DNA of 39,907 bases from an uncultured Pseudomonadota bacterium (GCA_903908265.1 CAIVRI010000064.1:1-39907); one strand, 5' to 3'; positions 24,691-35,160 are shown, counted from the first letter of the stretch. Notes: generated by a model not told the origin, from the sequence alone. Numbers and translations: made by a program.

Positions 24691-26649
24691 ATGTCCATCT
24701 GCCGCTCACTCGCCATCGCCCTGTGCGCTACCCTGCTGACGGGGCTTGTGCTGGCCGCGCCAGCACCCAAAGCGCAGTACCCCGCGCTACCGTCAGAAAC
24801 CCCCGCGGAGTTCAAAACAGCGGTGTCCTCGTGGGATTTCACCAAGCGCGACGTGATGATTGCGATGCGCGATGGCGTCAAGCTGCACACCGTCCTGCTC
24901 ATCCCCAAAGGATCCGAGCGCGCGCCGATGCTGCTGACCCGCACGCCCTACGACGCCAACGGCATGACCGCCCATGGGCCCTCAGCCCATTTGGCGCCCA
25001 ATCTCGTCGGCTATGACAACGCGCTCTATACCATCATTGAGGGCGGCTACATTCGCGTGATCCAGGACATCCGTGGCAAGTATGGCTCCGAGGGCGACTA
25101 TGTCATGAACCGTCCGGTATCCGGCCCGCAAAATCCGACCCCGGTCGACGAAGCGACGGACACCTACGACACCATCGAGTGGTTAGTGCATCACGTGCCC
25201 GAATCCAACGGCAAGGTCGGCACGCTCGGCATCTCCTACGATGGCTTCGAACCGCTGATGGCAGCCTACCACCCCCACCCAGCACTCAAGGTCACGGTGC
25301 CCATGCACCCAATGGTCGATGGATACATGGGGGACGATTGGTTCCATCACGGCGCCTTCCGCGCAATCAACATCCCCTACATCCACGACCAGGCCGGCAG
25401 CCGCGATAACTCGGCCCACTGGTGGTCGTCGTACGGCGATGACTACGCGCAGTACCTCGAGGGCGGTTCATCCGGCGATGTGGCGCGCGCCCACGGCCTA
25501 GAGCAGATTGGTTTCTGGCAGAAGATACTGGCGCACCCGGACTATGACGCCTTCTGGCAAGACCAAGCGGTCGACCAGTTGCTGGCGAAAGAGCCGCTCA
25601 CGGTGCCGATGCTACTGGTGCACGGTCTGTGGGACCAGGAAGATATGTACGGCGCACTGGCGATGTACCGCGCGCTCAAGCCCAAAGACACCGCGAACGA
25701 CAAAGTGTTCCTGGCCATCGGCCCTTGGTATCACGGCCAAGAAATCAGTGACGGCACCCACCTTGGAAAAATTCGCTTCCCGACCGACACCGCACTGGAC
25801 TTCCAGCGCGACGTCTTGCTGCCCTTCCTCGATCACTATCTAAAAGACGACGCGCCACCGCTGACATTGGCGCCAGTGACCGCCTACGAAACCGGCACCA
25901 ACAGCTGGCGACATCTGCAGACCTGGCCCTCCGCCATGGGCGATCGCCGACCGGTCACGACGTCCCTCTACCTGAGTGAGCACAGCAGCCTCTCCTTCGT
26001 CGCGCCGAACACCAACCAAAGCGACGATGTCTACGTCTCCGATCCGGCCAAGCCCGTCCCTTATCGGCTGCGCCCCATCAACCCGGTGGAGACACCGGAC
26101 GGCTTTTCGGTCGGTGCGCCTTGGCACGAATGGCTGACCGAAGATCAACGCAACATGGCGACCCGCACCGACGTGCTCTCCTACATGACGGCGCCGCTGA
26201 CCACGCCCGTACAGATTGCTGGCAGCCCGATGGTCCATCTCGAAGCGAGCACCACGGGTACCGATACCGACTGGGTAGTCAAATTAATCGACGTGTATCC
26301 AGACGAAGTGGCCGGCGACGCCTTCATGGGTGGCTATCAACTGATGGTAGCGGCCGACATTCTGCGCGGCCGCTATCGGGAGGGCTATACCGTCGCCAAA
26401 CCCCTGATACCGAACGTGCCACTCGCCTATCAATTCGACTTGCCCAACGCGAACCACGTCTTCAAGAAAGGACACCGGATCATGGTGCAAATCCAGTCCA
26501 GTTGGTTCCCGGTCTACGACCGCAACCCACAGACCTTTGTGCCCAACGTGTTCTTGGCCAAACCCGCGGACTACCAACCGCAGACCTTGCATGTGCTGCA
26601 CAACGCCGCCCATCCGAGTCGGGTGGATTTGCCACTGATCACGCGCTAA
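24691..26649 (+). CDS. Secreted alpha-amino acid ester hydrolase (CocE/NonD, S15-like)
   Basis: 652 residues with signal peptide (cleavage near LAA-APAP). The N-terminal alpha/beta-hydrolase domain has Ser182 in GISYDG; Asp315 and the acidic pair Glu317/Asp318 occur as WDQED; His348 is in IGPWYHG. GDDWFHHGAFR (214-224) supplies the third acidic residue. This is the catalytic triad plus carboxylate cluster known from Xanthomonas and Acetobacter alpha-amino acid ester hydrolases, which recognise substrates with a free alpha-amino group and act on amino acid esters and beta-lactam side chains. The C-terminal half (about 400-652) is the jelly-roll domain of the family. ATG 24691 is chosen for its signal peptide; the frame upstream overlaps lysR. 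Periplasmic location inferred. Confidence 0.9.
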   Translation: MSICRSLAIALCATLLTGLVLAAPAPKAQYPALPSETPAEFKTAVSSWDFTKRDVMIAMRDGVKLHTVLLIPKGSERAPMLLTRTPYDANGMTAHGPSAHLAPNLVGYDNALYTIIEGGYIRVIQDIRGKYGSEGDYVMNRPVSGPQNPTPVDEATDTYDTIEWLVHHVPESNGKVGTLGISYDGFEPLMAAYHPHPALKVTVPMHPMVDGYMGDDWFHHGAFRAINIPYIHDQAGSRDNSAHWWSSYGDDYAQYLEGGSSGDVARAHGLEQIGFWQKILAHPDYDAFWQDQAVDQLLAKEPLTVPMLLVHGLWDQEDMYGALAMYRALKPKDTANDKVFLAIGPWYHGQEISDGTHLGKIRFPTDTALDFQRDVLLPFLDHYLKDDAPPLTLAPVTAYETGTNSWRHLQTWPSAMGDRRPVTTSLYLSEHSSLSFVAPNTNQSDDVYVSDPAKPVPYRLRPINPVETPDGFSVGAPWHEWLTEDQRNMATRTDVLSYMTAPLTTPVQIAGSPMVHLEASTTGTDTDWVVKLIDVYPDEVAGDAFMGGYQLMVAADILRGRYREGYTVAKPLIPNVPLAYQFDLPNANHVFKKGHRIMVQIQSSWFPVYDRNPQTFVPNVFLAKPADYQPQTLHVLHNAAHPSRVDLPLITR

Positions 26650-26666
26650 GCACAGGCACCCCGGGC

Positions 26667-28193
26667 GTGCGCAAGACGTCGCTCCGACTGCGCCTCGTGG
26701 CGGTCGTGGTTGTCGGGGCGATCTTTTGGATCGGGCGCCACCACCGCACTGCCCTACCCGCGGCCACGGCCACCGCCACCGCCACGATCGCCCGGGCGGC
26801 CGCGCCAGCGCGGGTCATCCGGCGCGGCGAGGTGCAGCTGACCGAGTGCGAACTCAAGGCCCCACACAGCGCGGCGCCACCGGCCCACGCGTACTGCGCG
26901 GTGCTCGAGGTGCCGGAAAATCGCGCGCGCCCATCCGCACGACAGGTCACGCTGCACCTGGCCGTCATTCCCTCGCAAGCGGCGCGCCCGGCCGCCGACG
27001 CCGTGACGTTTCTCGACGGTGGGCCGGGTGGTGCGGCGCTCGCCGATTACCCGCTGGTTGCGCAAAGCTTTGCGCCACTGCAAAAAGCCCGTGACATTTT
27101 ATTGATCGATCAACGCGGCACGGGTCAATCCAATCCCTTGCAGTGCCCACCGGCGCAGAATACAGAGCTGCTCGCACGAGTACGCGCCTGTGCGGCGCAC
27201 GTGGCGACGCGGGCCGATCCGCGCTATTACACCACCGCCGATGCGAGCGCTGATCTGGAGGCGGTACGCGTACAGCTCGGCTATCCACAACTGACGGTGA
27301 TCGGGGTCAGTTATGGCACCCGGGTCGCGCAAATTTATGCGCGCGATTACCCCCGCTCGGTGCGCGCCCTCGTGCTCGACAGCCCCGTCCCCAATACGCT
27401 CGTGTTGGGGTCCGAACATGCGCGCAATTTAGAAAACACGCTGCAAGCGCGCTTTCAGGCTTGCGTCGCGGACAGCCCCTGCAAGGCCCGTTTTCAGAAT
27501 CCTTACGCGACGCTCAGCGCACTGTCGGCGCGCCTCGAGGCGCATCCGATCGACGTCACGGTAGCGGATCCCATCACGCACGCTATCCGCACCGAGCATC
27601 TCACCCGCGCCAGTGTGGCCCAGTTGGTGCGCTTCTACGCGTACAGCCCGCTCAGCATGGCGCTGTTGCCGCTGACCTTGGATGAGGCCCAAGCCGGCCG
27701 CTACACCCCGTTGCTCACGCAACTGCTACAGGTGGAGGGCGATCTATCGACCCGTCTGGAGGGCGGCATGGAGTTGTCGGTGCTGTGTACCGAGGATGCG
27801 CCGTTGCTGCGCGAAGACCCGGCCGATGCCCACACCGTGCTCGGCAGCGCGTTTGTGCGCCAGGCCCAACAGGCCTGCACCGCGTGGCCGCATGCGCCGA
27901 TGCCTGCCCACTTCCACGACCCCCTCACCGGCGCGGTTCCGACCCTATTGCTCTCGGGCGAATTGGATCCGGTCACGCCGCCACGTTACGCACAGGCGAT
28001 TGCCGATCACCTGAGCCAAGCACGGGTACTGACGCTGCCCGGCCAAGGACACGCTGTCATGGGTGTAGGCTGCGCACCGGAGGTGGTCGCCCGTTTCGTT
28101 GCAAAGGCGGACGCGGCGACACTAGATGCCCACTGTCTGGCGCGCGAGCGGGCTGCACCGTTCTTTTTAGACTATGCAGGACCTTCGCCATGA
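26667..28193 (+). CDS. Exported S33-family (TAP-like) peptidase/hydrolase
   Basis: 508 residues from GTG 26667, 17 bp after the preceding stop. One N-terminal hydrophobic segment (LVAVVVVGAIFWIG) acts as anchor or signal and is followed by an Ala/Thr-rich linker. The alpha/beta-hydrolase fold has the oxyanion motif DGGPGG (117-122), Ser215 in GVSYGT, Asp434 in SGELDPVTPP and His462 in GQGHAV, with the TAP-like C-terminal domain. Relatives are tripeptidyl and prolyl aminopeptidases. The stop overlaps the ABC ATPase start (ATGA), indicating a shared operon and linked function, probably cleaving peptide-like substrates outside the cytoplasm. Confidence 0.88.
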   Translation: MRKTSLRLRLVAVVVVGAIFWIGRHHRTALPAATATATATIARAAAPARVIRRGEVQLTECELKAPHSAAPPAHAYCAVLEVPENRARPSARQVTLHLAVIPSQAARPAADAVTFLDGGPGGAALADYPLVAQSFAPLQKARDILLIDQRGTGQSNPLQCPPAQNTELLARVRACAAHVATRADPRYYTTADASADLEAVRVQLGYPQLTVIGVSYGTRVAQIYARDYPRSVRALVLDSPVPNTLVLGSEHARNLENTLQARFQACVADSPCKARFQNPYATLSALSARLEAHPIDVTVADPITHAIRTEHLTRASVAQLVRFYAYSPLSMALLPLTLDEAQAGRYTPLLTQLLQVEGDLSTRLEGGMELSVLCTEDAPLLREDPADAHTVLGSAFVRQAQQACTAWPHAPMPAHFHDPLTGAVPTLLLSGELDPVTPPRYAQAIADHLSQARVLTLPGQGHAVMGVGCAPEVVARFVAKADAATLDAHCLARERAAPFFLDYAGPSP

Positions 28194-28921
28194 TCGAAGT
28201 CCGCCATCTCAGCAAGCGCTATGGATCCGTTACCGCCGTGCGGGACGTATCCTTCATTGCCCGCGACGGTGAGATCACCGGACTACTGGGCCCGAACGGC
28301 GCGGGCAAGACCACCACCTTGCGGATGCTCTACACCCTGATCCGGCCCGACTCGGGCAGGGTACTGATCGACGCCGAGGACGCTGCAACTGATCCATTGG
28401 CAGCGCGGCGGCGACTGGGCGTCCTACCGGACGCGCGCGGTTTGTACCGACGGCTGACTGCGCGTGAGAATATCGCCTACTACGCCGAACTGCATGGCCT
28501 GGACACAGCCACCGCGCAGCAGCGGATCAACGCCCTGATCGAGCGCCTCGGCATGCACGCCATTGCGGATCGGCGCACCGAAGGTTTCAGCCAGGGCGAG
28601 CGCGTCAAAACAGCTATCGCCCGCGCCCTCGTGCACGACCCCGCCAATGTGGTCTTGGACGAACCGACCAACGGCCTAGACGTGCTGGCCACGCGCGCCC
28701 TGCGCGACTTTCTGCACAGTTTGAAGCGTGAAGGCCGTTGTGTGTTGCTGTCCACTCACGTCATGCAGGAAGTGGCGGCCCTGTGCGATCGCGTCGTGGT
28801 CATCGCGCAGGGGCACGTGGTCGCGACCGGTACACCGGACGAGTTGCGCGCACAGACAGGCGAGACTTCCCTTGAGGAGGCCTTCATGCGCCTGATTGGC
28901 AACGGCGAGGAGACCGCATGA
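28190..28921 (+). CDS. natA: ABC transporter ATP-binding protein, NatA type
   Basis: 243 residues. Walker A GPNGAGKT, Q-loop replaced by a PDARGLY segment typical of NatA, signature FSQGERVK (variant of LSGGQ), Walker B VVLDEPTNGLD, and H-loop STHVMQEV. It pairs with the membrane protein encoded next (ATGA overlap) to form an exporter. NatAB was first described as an Na+ extruder, but members carry varied cargo; here the two upstream secreted hydrolases suggest an amino acid or peptide derivative instead. The symbol reflects family, not proven substrate. Confidence 0.9.
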   Translation: MIEVRHLSKRYGSVTAVRDVSFIARDGEITGLLGPNGAGKTTTLRMLYTLIRPDSGRVLIDAEDAATDPLAARRRLGVLPDARGLYRRLTARENIAYYAELHGLDTATAQQRINALIERLGMHAIADRRTEGFSQGERVKTAIARALVHDPANVVLDEPTNGLDVLATRALRDFLHSLKREGRCVLLSTHVMQEVAALCDRVVVIAQGHVVATGTPDELRAQTGETSLEEAFMRLIGNGEETA

Positions 28922-30093
28922 AGGCCGCCTTTACCGTTTTTAAGAAAGAAGTGCGCGAAAGCCTGCGCGACCGTCGCGCGCTCCTGAACACGTTGCTGGT
29001 CGGGCCCCTGTTGGGGCCCCTGCTCTTTCTCATCATGATCCGCGTCGTCGTGCAGCAAGAGATCAAGACCGCCGAACAACCGCTGCCGGTCGCCGTCCAA
29101 GGCGCACAGCGCGCGCCCCAACTGATTGCAGCCCTGCAGGCCGCCGGTGCGGAGATACACGTCGCACCGGCCGACCCGGCCGCTGCGATACGCGCGGAAG
29201 AACTCGAATTGGCGCTGGTCATCCCAGCCGATTATGCCGAGGACTGGCAGGCAGGTCGCCCCGCAACCGTCTACCTCTATGATGACTCCTCGCGTAAGGA
29301 AGCCGACCGAAACATCCGCCGACTGCAAGCGATGTTGGCCCACTACAGCCACCAGACCGGCGCACTGCGACTGATGGTGCGTGGCATCGCCCCGCTGGTT
29401 GCGACCCCCGTGCTCGTGGCCGAGCGCGACCAAGCCACACCCGCCTCGAAGGGCGCGATGCTGTTTATGATGCTGCCTTACTTGCTGATTCTGACCACCT
29501 TCATCGGCGGCATGTTCCTCGCCATCGACGCGACCGCAGGCGAGCGCGAACGCCAGTCGCTCGAACCGCTCTTTGCAACCCCCGTACGGCGCGAGTCTTT
29601 CCTCGCGGGCAAAGTATTAGCGACCTCGGCCTTTGCCGGCACCTCGGTGGCCATGTCACTACTGGCCTTTCTCGTGGTCGGCCAATTCCTGCCAACCGCA
29701 GACTTGGGTCTGTCGATCGATCTGGGCGGGCGGTTTCTGGCGCTGGTGGTGCCGGTGATGGTGCCGCTGGTGTTTTTCGTCTCGGCCCTGCAAACCTTCG
29801 TCGCCGGGTTTGCAAAAACCTTCCGTGAAGCGCAGACCCACTTGGGTCTGCTGCAGATTGTGCCGGTGGTACCGGTGCTGTTGGTGACGATTCTGCCATT
29901 CAAGACCGCCACGTGGATGTACGCCATTCCACTGGTCGGTCAGCAATTGGTCATTACGCGCGCCTTGCGCGGCGATCCGGTTGGCCTGCTGCCAGAAGTG
30001 CTGGTCATCAGCGCCACGCTGGTGATCGCAGGCATCGCCTACCGGGCGGCGCTTAGCGCCTACCGATCCGAACGTCTCGCTATTGCCGGTTAA
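28918..30093 (+). CDS. natB: ABC transporter permease, NatB type
   Basis: 391 residues in the ABC-2 layout: first membrane helix at about 20-45, a large extracytoplasmic domain (about 45-175), then five or more membrane helices (starting at GAMLFMMLPYLLILTTFIGG). The cytoplasmic N-terminus FKKEVRESLRDRRAL is the NatB signature. ATGA overlap with the ATPase gene. Last gene of the lysR-hydrolase-peptidase-ABC run. It is convergent with ureG, with 74 bp between and no clear terminator. Confidence 0.9.
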   Translation: MKAAFTVFKKEVRESLRDRRALLNTLLVGPLLGPLLFLIMIRVVVQQEIKTAEQPLPVAVQGAQRAPQLIAALQAAGAEIHVAPADPAAAIRAEELELALVIPADYAEDWQAGRPATVYLYDDSSRKEADRNIRRLQAMLAHYSHQTGALRLMVRGIAPLVATPVLVAERDQATPASKGAMLFMMLPYLLILTTFIGGMFLAIDATAGERERQSLEPLFATPVRRESFLAGKVLATSAFAGTSVAMSLLAFLVVGQFLPTADLGLSIDLGGRFLALVVPVMVPLVFFVSALQTFVAGFAKTFREAQTHLGLLQIVPVVPVLLVTILPFKTATWMYAIPLVGQQLVITRALRGDPVGLLPEVLVISATLVIAGIAYRAALSAYRSERLAIAG

Positions 30094-30167
30094 CCAAGCC
30101 GGCGCCGCAGAGCGGCACCGTGTCCAACGCAAGACCGCGACGCCGCTGCCGTGCGCAGCGGGCCCGA

Positions 30168-30824
30168 CTACAGCGCCCCGGCGACCAGATCTACTCGCTC
30201 CTCCACACGCCGGATGATTTCGTCCAGTCCGTGTCCGGTCTTGAGATTCGTGAACACGAAGGGCCGATCGGGACGCATTTTTTTCGCATCACGATCCATG
30301 ACCTCCAGTGAAGCACCCACGTAAGGGGCGAGATCGATTTTATTGATCACGAGTAAATCGGAACGGGTGATCCCGGGCCCGCCTTTGCGCGGAATCTTGT
30401 CGCCCGCGGCCACATCAATCACATAGATCGTAAAGTCCGACAGTTCCGGACTAAAGGTCGCGGCCAAATTATCGCCACCCGACTCCACGAAGACGATTTC
30501 CAAATCCCCGAAGCGTCGCGCCAAACGATCCACCGCCTCGAGATTGATGGAGGCGTCCTCACGAATGGCCGTATGCGGACAGCCGCCGGTCTCCACGCCA
30601 ATGATCCGCTCCGGCGCTAGCGCCTCATGCCGGACGAGAAACTGCGCATCCTCTTCGGTATAAATATCGTTGGTGACAACCGCGATGCGGCGCCGCGCGC
30701 GCAACGCGCGACACAGCGACAGCGTCAGCGCCGTCTTACCGGAGCCCACCGGACCGCCAATGCCGACCCGCAAAGGGCTGGAATACGTATTAGGAACGGA
30801 AGAGTCGTGTGTGTTGGTGTTCAT
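30168..30824 (-). CDS. ureG: Urease accessory GTPase UreG
   Basis: 218 residues. P-loop GPVGSGKT, conserved [21 protein letters not shown] (nickel-binding Cys-Pro-His) and [10 protein letters not shown]. It hydrolyses GTP to drive nickel insertion into urease with UreD, UreF and UreE. Its ATG lies 35 bases inside the 3' end of ureF, a longer overlap than elsewhere in the operon; the 18 extra N-terminal residues before PLRVGIGG are polar and poorly conserved, so a later start is possible. Last gene of ureDABCEFG. Confidence 0.96.
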   Translation of the reverse strand: MNTNTHDSSVPNTYSSPLRVGIGGPVGSGKTALTLSLCRALRARRRIAVVTNDIYTEEDAQFLVRHEALAPERIIGVETGGCPHTAIREDASINLEAVDRLARRFGDLEIVFVESGGDNLAATFSPELSDFTIYVIDVAAGDKIPRKGGPGITRSDLLVINKIDLAPYVGASLEVMDRDAKKMRPDRPFVFTNLKTGHGLDEIIRRVEERVDLVAGAL

Positions 30825-31473
30825 GTTGCATGCTGGCCATCACCTGGCCGGGTAGGAAGTTAGTGATTTCATCGAGTGGACAGGCGATCGCCGCACACGC
30901 ATGCGCCGCGAGCGTCTGACCGAGTTGTGTGAGTAAGCGTTGCCCTGCCGTCTGCCCAAGGGGCACGGTCTTGACGGCCGCAAGCACCAAGTTCTCTAGC
31001 GCCGCATAGAGATAGCCGACCAGCGCGGTCTCGACCGGCACCGCGCGCGCGGCGGCCGCTACCGCCCAGGCAACAGGGTAGCTCAGCCCCTCGCCCCGTT
31101 CGAGGGCCGCCAGTTGCGCCAGCACCGCGGGCGCGATCGGCACGGTGGAGCCTATCAATAGGCGCATCGACCGCCCCATCTGTACGGTCTCTGCACGCAA
31201 CTCGCGTGTCTCCCGACTCGCAAGAAAGCGACGATTAATACGCGTGAGCGCCACCACATCGCCACTCTCTAATGCCTCTAGTGTGCGCGCGACTACCACC
31301 GCTTCCGTGCAGGCGACACCGTCCTCCAGCACCGTTGCGATCCAGGCATGGGCCGCTGCTTCATCACGCACCCAGCCGGCCTCGACCGCCGTTTCCAAGC
31401 CTTGGGAATACGAGAATGCGCCGACCGGCAAGGTCGCGCTGGTTAACTGCAGCAGGGCCGCCAGCGCACTCAT
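30790..31473 (-). CDS. ureF: Urease accessory protein UreF
   Basis: 227 residues, all-helical. Family motifs [16 protein letters not shown] near the N-terminus and [22 protein letters not shown] at the C-terminus. Acts in the UreD-UreF-UreG complex that delivers nickel to the apo-urease. Overlaps ureE by 4 bases (ATGA) and ureG by 35. Confidence 0.95.
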   Translation of the reverse strand: MSALAALLQLTSATLPVGAFSYSQGLETAVEAGWVRDEAAAHAWIATVLEDGVACTEAVVVARTLEALESGDVVALTRINRRFLASRETRELRAETVQMGRSMRLLIGSTVPIAPAVLAQLAALERGEGLSYPVAWAVAAAARAVPVETALVGYLYAALENLVLAAVKTVPLGQTAGQRLLTQLGQTLAAHACAAIACPLDEITNFLPGQVMASMQHEHQHTRLFRS

Positions 31474-31973
31474 ACCGAACGATACTCGTGCAGTACCGGG
31501 GCCAGCGCGTGACCCCCACCGGCATGGGCGTGATCGTGCCCATACGCGCCGCCTTCGGGCTCGAAGGCACCCACGAGTGCGTACGGTTGCAGACCGAGAC
31601 CCTCCAACAGTCGCCCGAGCACAGGGTCGTGTGCGATCCGAATCCTCCCTGCAGCGATCTCCACCGCGACGTGGCGGTTGCCCAGATGATAGGCCGCGCG
31701 GGCTAATAACAACGGGTCATCCGATGTCACTTCCAGCAGCGATTCGCGCGCCGCCAACACCGCCACCACCAGACCCGAAGCCGTTACCCAGTGCTCTGCG
31801 CCCCGCATCACGCTGCCGCGCGGCACCGCAACGACGAGGGGGCGGCCGTCCTCGAGCGCGGTCACATACCGGGTCCGCACCCGCTGCTCAAAGGACAGTA
31901 CTACCACGGCACTGGGTTCCCCAGTCCCGGTGGCACGGCCGATCAAGCGCTCTGGCGTTGCGGCGTCCATCAA
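31470..31973 (-). CDS. ureE: Urease nickel metallochaperone UreE
   Basis: 167 residues: N-terminal peptide-binding domain, central metal-binding domain with the GNRHVAVEI motif, and a modest His-rich tail ([12 protein letters not shown]) that would store or bind nickel. Translation is coupled to ureC upstream and ureF downstream, each by an ATGA overlap. Confidence 0.94.
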   Translation of the reverse strand: MMDAATPERLIGRATGTGEPSAVVVLSFEQRVRTRYVTALEDGRPLVVAVPRGSVMRGAEHWVTASGLVVAVLAARESLLEVTSDDPLLLARAAYHLGNRHVAVEIAAGRIRIAHDPVLGRLLEGLGLQPYALVGAFEPEGGAYGHDHAHAGGGHALAPVLHEYRSV

Positions 31974-33673
31974 AAAAGAAAGTAACGTTGACTGAGCGGC
32001 AACTCGACCGCCGGTTCACACTCGAGCGTCACGCCGTCGGCCCGCACCACGTAGGTTTCCGGATCCACCTCGATCACCGGCATCGCATCGTTGTGGATCA
32101 TATCGGCCTTGGTGATCGTACGCGTTCCAGACACCGCGACCAACGGTTTGCCAAGTCCCAGCGCCGCCACCGTGCCTTTCTCGAGCGCCGCTTGGGATAC
32201 GAAGGTCACTGCAGTACGCAGCCCCTGACCGAAGGCGGCAAACATCGGCCGATAGTGGACCGGTTGCGGTGTGGGGATCGAGGCGTTCGGGTCCCCCATG
32301 GGCGCCAGCGCGATCATGCCGCCTTTCAACACCAACGCGGGCTTCGCCCCGAAAAACGCCGGCTTCCACAGTACCAGGTCTGCCATTTTCCCCGGCTCCA
32401 CCGAGCCGACCACCTGCGCAATACCATGTGTGATGGCAGGATTGATCGTGTACTTGGCCACGTACCGTTTCACGCGCGCATTGTCGGCGCGCGCGCAATC
32501 GCCCGGAAGACTGCCGCGCTGCTGTTTCATTTTGTGCGCGGTCTGCCAGGTGCGGATCACCACTTCGCCAACCCGCCCCATCGCCTGCGAGTCTGAGGAC
32601 ATCATCGAGAACACGCCCAAGTCATGCAAAATATCTTCCGCCGCGATCGTTTCACGCCGGATACGCGACTCGGCAAAAGCGACGTCCTCGGCCAGCGCGG
32701 CATCGAGATGGTGGCAAACCATCAACATGTCCAAATGTTCGTCCACCGTATTGATGGTGTACGGTCGTGTCGGATTTGTGGAGCTGGGCAATACATTGGG
32801 CAGCGAGGCTGCTCGGATAATATCCGGGGCATGGCCACCACCGGCGCCTTCGGTGTGAAAGGTATGGATCGTGCGACCAGCGATCGCGGCGAGCGTCGTC
32901 TCGACGAACCCGGATTCGTTCAAGGTGTCGGTATGAATGGCGACCTGCACATCCATCGCATCCGCCACGCGCAAGCAAGTATCAATCGCCTTGGGCGTCG
33001 TGCCCCAGTCCTCATGCAACTTGAGGCCGATGGCGCCCGCTTCCACCTGCTCAATTAATGGCGCGGCGGTACTGGCGTTGCCCTTGCCAAGAAAACCGAG
33101 GTTCATCGGGAACGCTTCTGCCGCACCGAGCATGCGCGCCAGATGCCAGGGTCCCGGTGTACAGGTCGTAGCGGCCGTGCCGGCCGCAGGCCCCGTCCCA
33201 CCGCCCAGCATGGTCGTCACGCCCGAGGCCAGCGCGTCATCGATCTGCTGGGGACAGATGAAATGTATGTGCGAATCCACCCCACCCGCGGTCACGATGA
33301 ACCCTTCGCCCGCGATGATTTCCGTGCCCGCCCCAATGGGAATATCCACGCCATCCTGCACATCCGGATTGCCGGCCTTACCCACGCGCCAGATATAGCC
33401 GTCCTTGAGGCCAATATCGGCTTTCACAATGCCCCAATAATCGACGATGACCGCATTGGTAATCACGGTGTCCGCCACCTGCGCCGAACCTAATTGGCTC
33501 TGCCCCATGCCGTCACGGATCACCTTGCCGCCACCGAACTTCACTTCCTCACCGTACACGGTACGATCGTCTTCGATCGCAATCCACAACGCGGTATCGG
33601 CCAGGCGAATGCGATCACCGGTGGTAGGCCCATACATTTCAGCGTAGGCACGCCGACTGATTTGCACCGCCAT
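31970..33673 (-). CDS. ureC: Urease alpha subunit
   Basis: 567 residues, the normal length. Catalytic subunit splitting urea to ammonia and carbamate. Nickel ligands are present: the HIH pair in [14 protein letters not shown], the Lys to be carbamylated in GLKLHEDWG, downstream His residues ([19 protein letters not shown]), and Asp in [10 protein letters not shown]. The mobile flap [22 protein letters not shown] carries the conserved Cys and His. The start overlaps the ureB stop by one base (TGATG). Confidence 0.98.
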   Translation of the reverse strand: MAVQISRRAYAEMYGPTTGDRIRLADTALWIAIEDDRTVYGEEVKFGGGKVIRDGMGQSQLGSAQVADTVITNAVIVDYWGIVKADIGLKDGYIWRVGKAGNPDVQDGVDIPIGAGTEIIAGEGFIVTAGGVDSHIHFICPQQIDDALASGVTTMLGGGTGPAAGTAATTCTPGPWHLARMLGAAEAFPMNLGFLGKGNASTAAPLIEQVEAGAIGLKLHEDWGTTPKAIDTCLRVADAMDVQVAIHTDTLNESGFVETTLAAIAGRTIHTFHTEGAGGGHAPDIIRAASLPNVLPSSTNPTRPYTINTVDEHLDMLMVCHHLDAALAEDVAFAESRIRRETIAAEDILHDLGVFSMMSSDSQAMGRVGEVVIRTWQTAHKMKQQRGSLPGDCARADNARVKRYVAKYTINPAITHGIAQVVGSVEPGKMADLVLWKPAFFGAKPALVLKGGMIALAPMGDPNASIPTPQPVHYRPMFAAFGQGLRTAVTFVSQAALEKGTVAALGLGKPLVAVSGTRTITKADMIHNDAMPVIEVDPETYVVRADGVTLECEPAVELPLSQRYFLF

Positions 33674-33987
33674 CAGAGATCCCCTTCGACACGACCGGCA
33701 AAGCCATAGACGCGGCGCAGGCCGCCGTAGGCCACTAAGCGCACCGTGCGACTCTGGCCCGGCTCGAAGCGCACTGCCGTGCCGGCTGCCACATCCAGAC
33801 GCATGCCGCGCGCGCGCGCACGGTCAAACACCAACGCCGCGTTGGTCTCGGCAAAATGGTAGTGCGAGCCGATCTGAATCGGTCGATCGCCGGTATTTTT
33901 GACTTCCAACATCGCCGTCGGCCGGCCTACATTTAATGCAATCTCGCCCGCTAGGGTTTCAATTTCGCCCGGTCGCATACGCAGCAC
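33673..33987 (-). CDS. ureB: Urease beta subunit
   Basis: 104 residues. Structural subunit with the family core [16 protein letters not shown] and [17 protein letters not shown]. Separate from ureA, as in most bacteria other than Helicobacter. It lies 1 bp from ureA and overlaps ureC by one base. Confidence 0.97.
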   Translation of the reverse strand: MLRMRPGEIETLAGEIALNVGRPTAMLEVKNTGDRPIQIGSHYHFAETNAALVFDRARARGMRLDVAAGTAVRFEPGQSRTVRLVAYGGLRRVYGFAGRVEGDL

Positions 33988-33988
33988 C

Positions 33989-34291
33989 TCAGAGGATCGG
34001 GTCGTGTACGGTCACGAGCTTCGTGCCGTCAGGGAACGTCGCTTCAACCTGAATGTCGGGAATCATCTCCGCGACGCCATCCATCACATCGGCCCGACTC
34101 AAGATCGTGCGACCGAAATGCATCAGTTGCGCGACGGTCTGCCCATCGCGCGCGCCCTCCAGAATCGCGGCGCTGATCAGCGCGATCGCCTCGGGATAAT
34201 TCAAACGCAACCCACGGGCCCGGCGCCGCTCGGCCACGAGGGCTGCAGTGAAGAGCAGCAGTTTGTCCTTCTCGCGGGGCGTCAATTCCAT
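33989..34291 (-). CDS. ureA: Urease gamma subunit
   Basis: 100 residues. [14 protein letters not shown] at the start, [12 protein letters not shown] and [13 protein letters not shown] are diagnostic. GGAGAG lies about 7 bases before the ATG. First structural gene of the trimeric enzyme unit, 20 bp after ureD. Confidence 0.98.
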   Translation of the reverse strand: MELTPREKDKLLLFTAALVAERRRARGLRLNYPEAIALISAAILEGARDGQTVAQLMHFGRTILSRADVMDGVAEMIPDIQVEATFPDGTKLVTVHDPIL

Positions 34292-34311
34292 AATGTTCTC
34301 TCCAGCACCTT

Positions 34312-35160
34312 TTAAACAGCCCAGATACGCGGCCGGGCGGCCACTCTATCCAACATTGCCGGACGCAGATGCTCCCACAGCGTCGCAAACCACTCGTGCG
34401 CCGCTTCGGTCGAATGACCGCGGTAGCGTGCGCACAAGACCTCGGGTAACTGCGTCAAGCCCCCTATCCCCTCGCGCACCGGCACCGCACGACACGCCGC
34501 CAACAGTGCTGCGGACGGCGCTGGACCCACGATCAGCAGCGTACCGAACACCGGCGCACCGGCCAACGCGGCTGCCGCTGCCAGCAGCGAGGATCCGCCA
34601 CGCAGCACAGCGCGCTCGTACAGCACCTCACGGCCCGCGATGGCCAACGCCAAGCGCAATTCCAGGCGCCCCCGCTCAAAGCGCTCCCCCGCGTGCGTGC
34701 GACCCAAGCACCAGACGTCCCACGCGACCAAGCGTGCCTGCGCGGACAACGCAATTAGCAACTCCGCCCGGGCGATCGCACCGTCATAAACGATCGCTTC
34801 GCGTGGCAAGAACTCCAACGCACCACCGTCGGCTACCACCAATCGCGTTCGACTGGTCGACTGTGCACCGAGTGATCGGTACCACTTGGACGCGCCCGGC
34901 GTAGTGATCAGTGCCGCCGCCCCGGCACCGACCTCCACCTCCAACGATAACGAGTCGCCACCTACCAATCCAGACGGTGGATGCAGCACAATCGCATGAC
35001 AGGGGCCGTCCTCCTCGGGATACAAGGCTTTCTGCACCAACAGAGGGCCGCAGTGGCAACGACGCACCAGTTCAGTGCGCGCCGCACGCCGCGCAAATTC
35101 CAGCTCCAAGCGGGCGGTCCAGCCCGCCGCAGCGACAGGTTCTGTGTACACCGATGACAT
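34312..35160 (-). CDS. ureD: Urease accessory protein UreD
   Basis: 282 residues from ATG 35160; an in-frame GTG at 35175 would add five. Recognisable by [24 protein letters not shown] and [14 protein letters not shown]. It binds apo-urease and recruits UreF and UreG. First gene of the operon; transcribed divergently from the outer-membrane protein gene, with a 141-bp region between. No urea or nickel transporter gene is attached. Confidence 0.95.
   Translation of the reverse strand: MSSVYTEPVAAAGWTARLELEFARRAARTELVRRCHCGPLLVQKALYPEEDGPCHAIVLHPPSGLVGGDSLSLEVEVGAGAAALITTPGASKWYRSLGAQSTSRTRLVVADGGALEFLPREAIVYDGAIARAELLIALSAQARLVAWDVWCLGRTHAGERFERGRLELRLALAIAGREVLYERAVLRGGSSLLAAAAALAGAPVFGTLLIVGPAPSAALLAACRAVPVREGIGGLTQLPEVLCARYRGHSTEAAHEWFATLWEHLRPAMLDRVAARPRIWAV

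Noticed and set aside
26121-26666. N-terminal extension of the S33 peptidase frame
   Set aside because: It lies inside the ester hydrolase gene in another frame; GTG 26667 gives a proper membrane anchor at the N-terminus.
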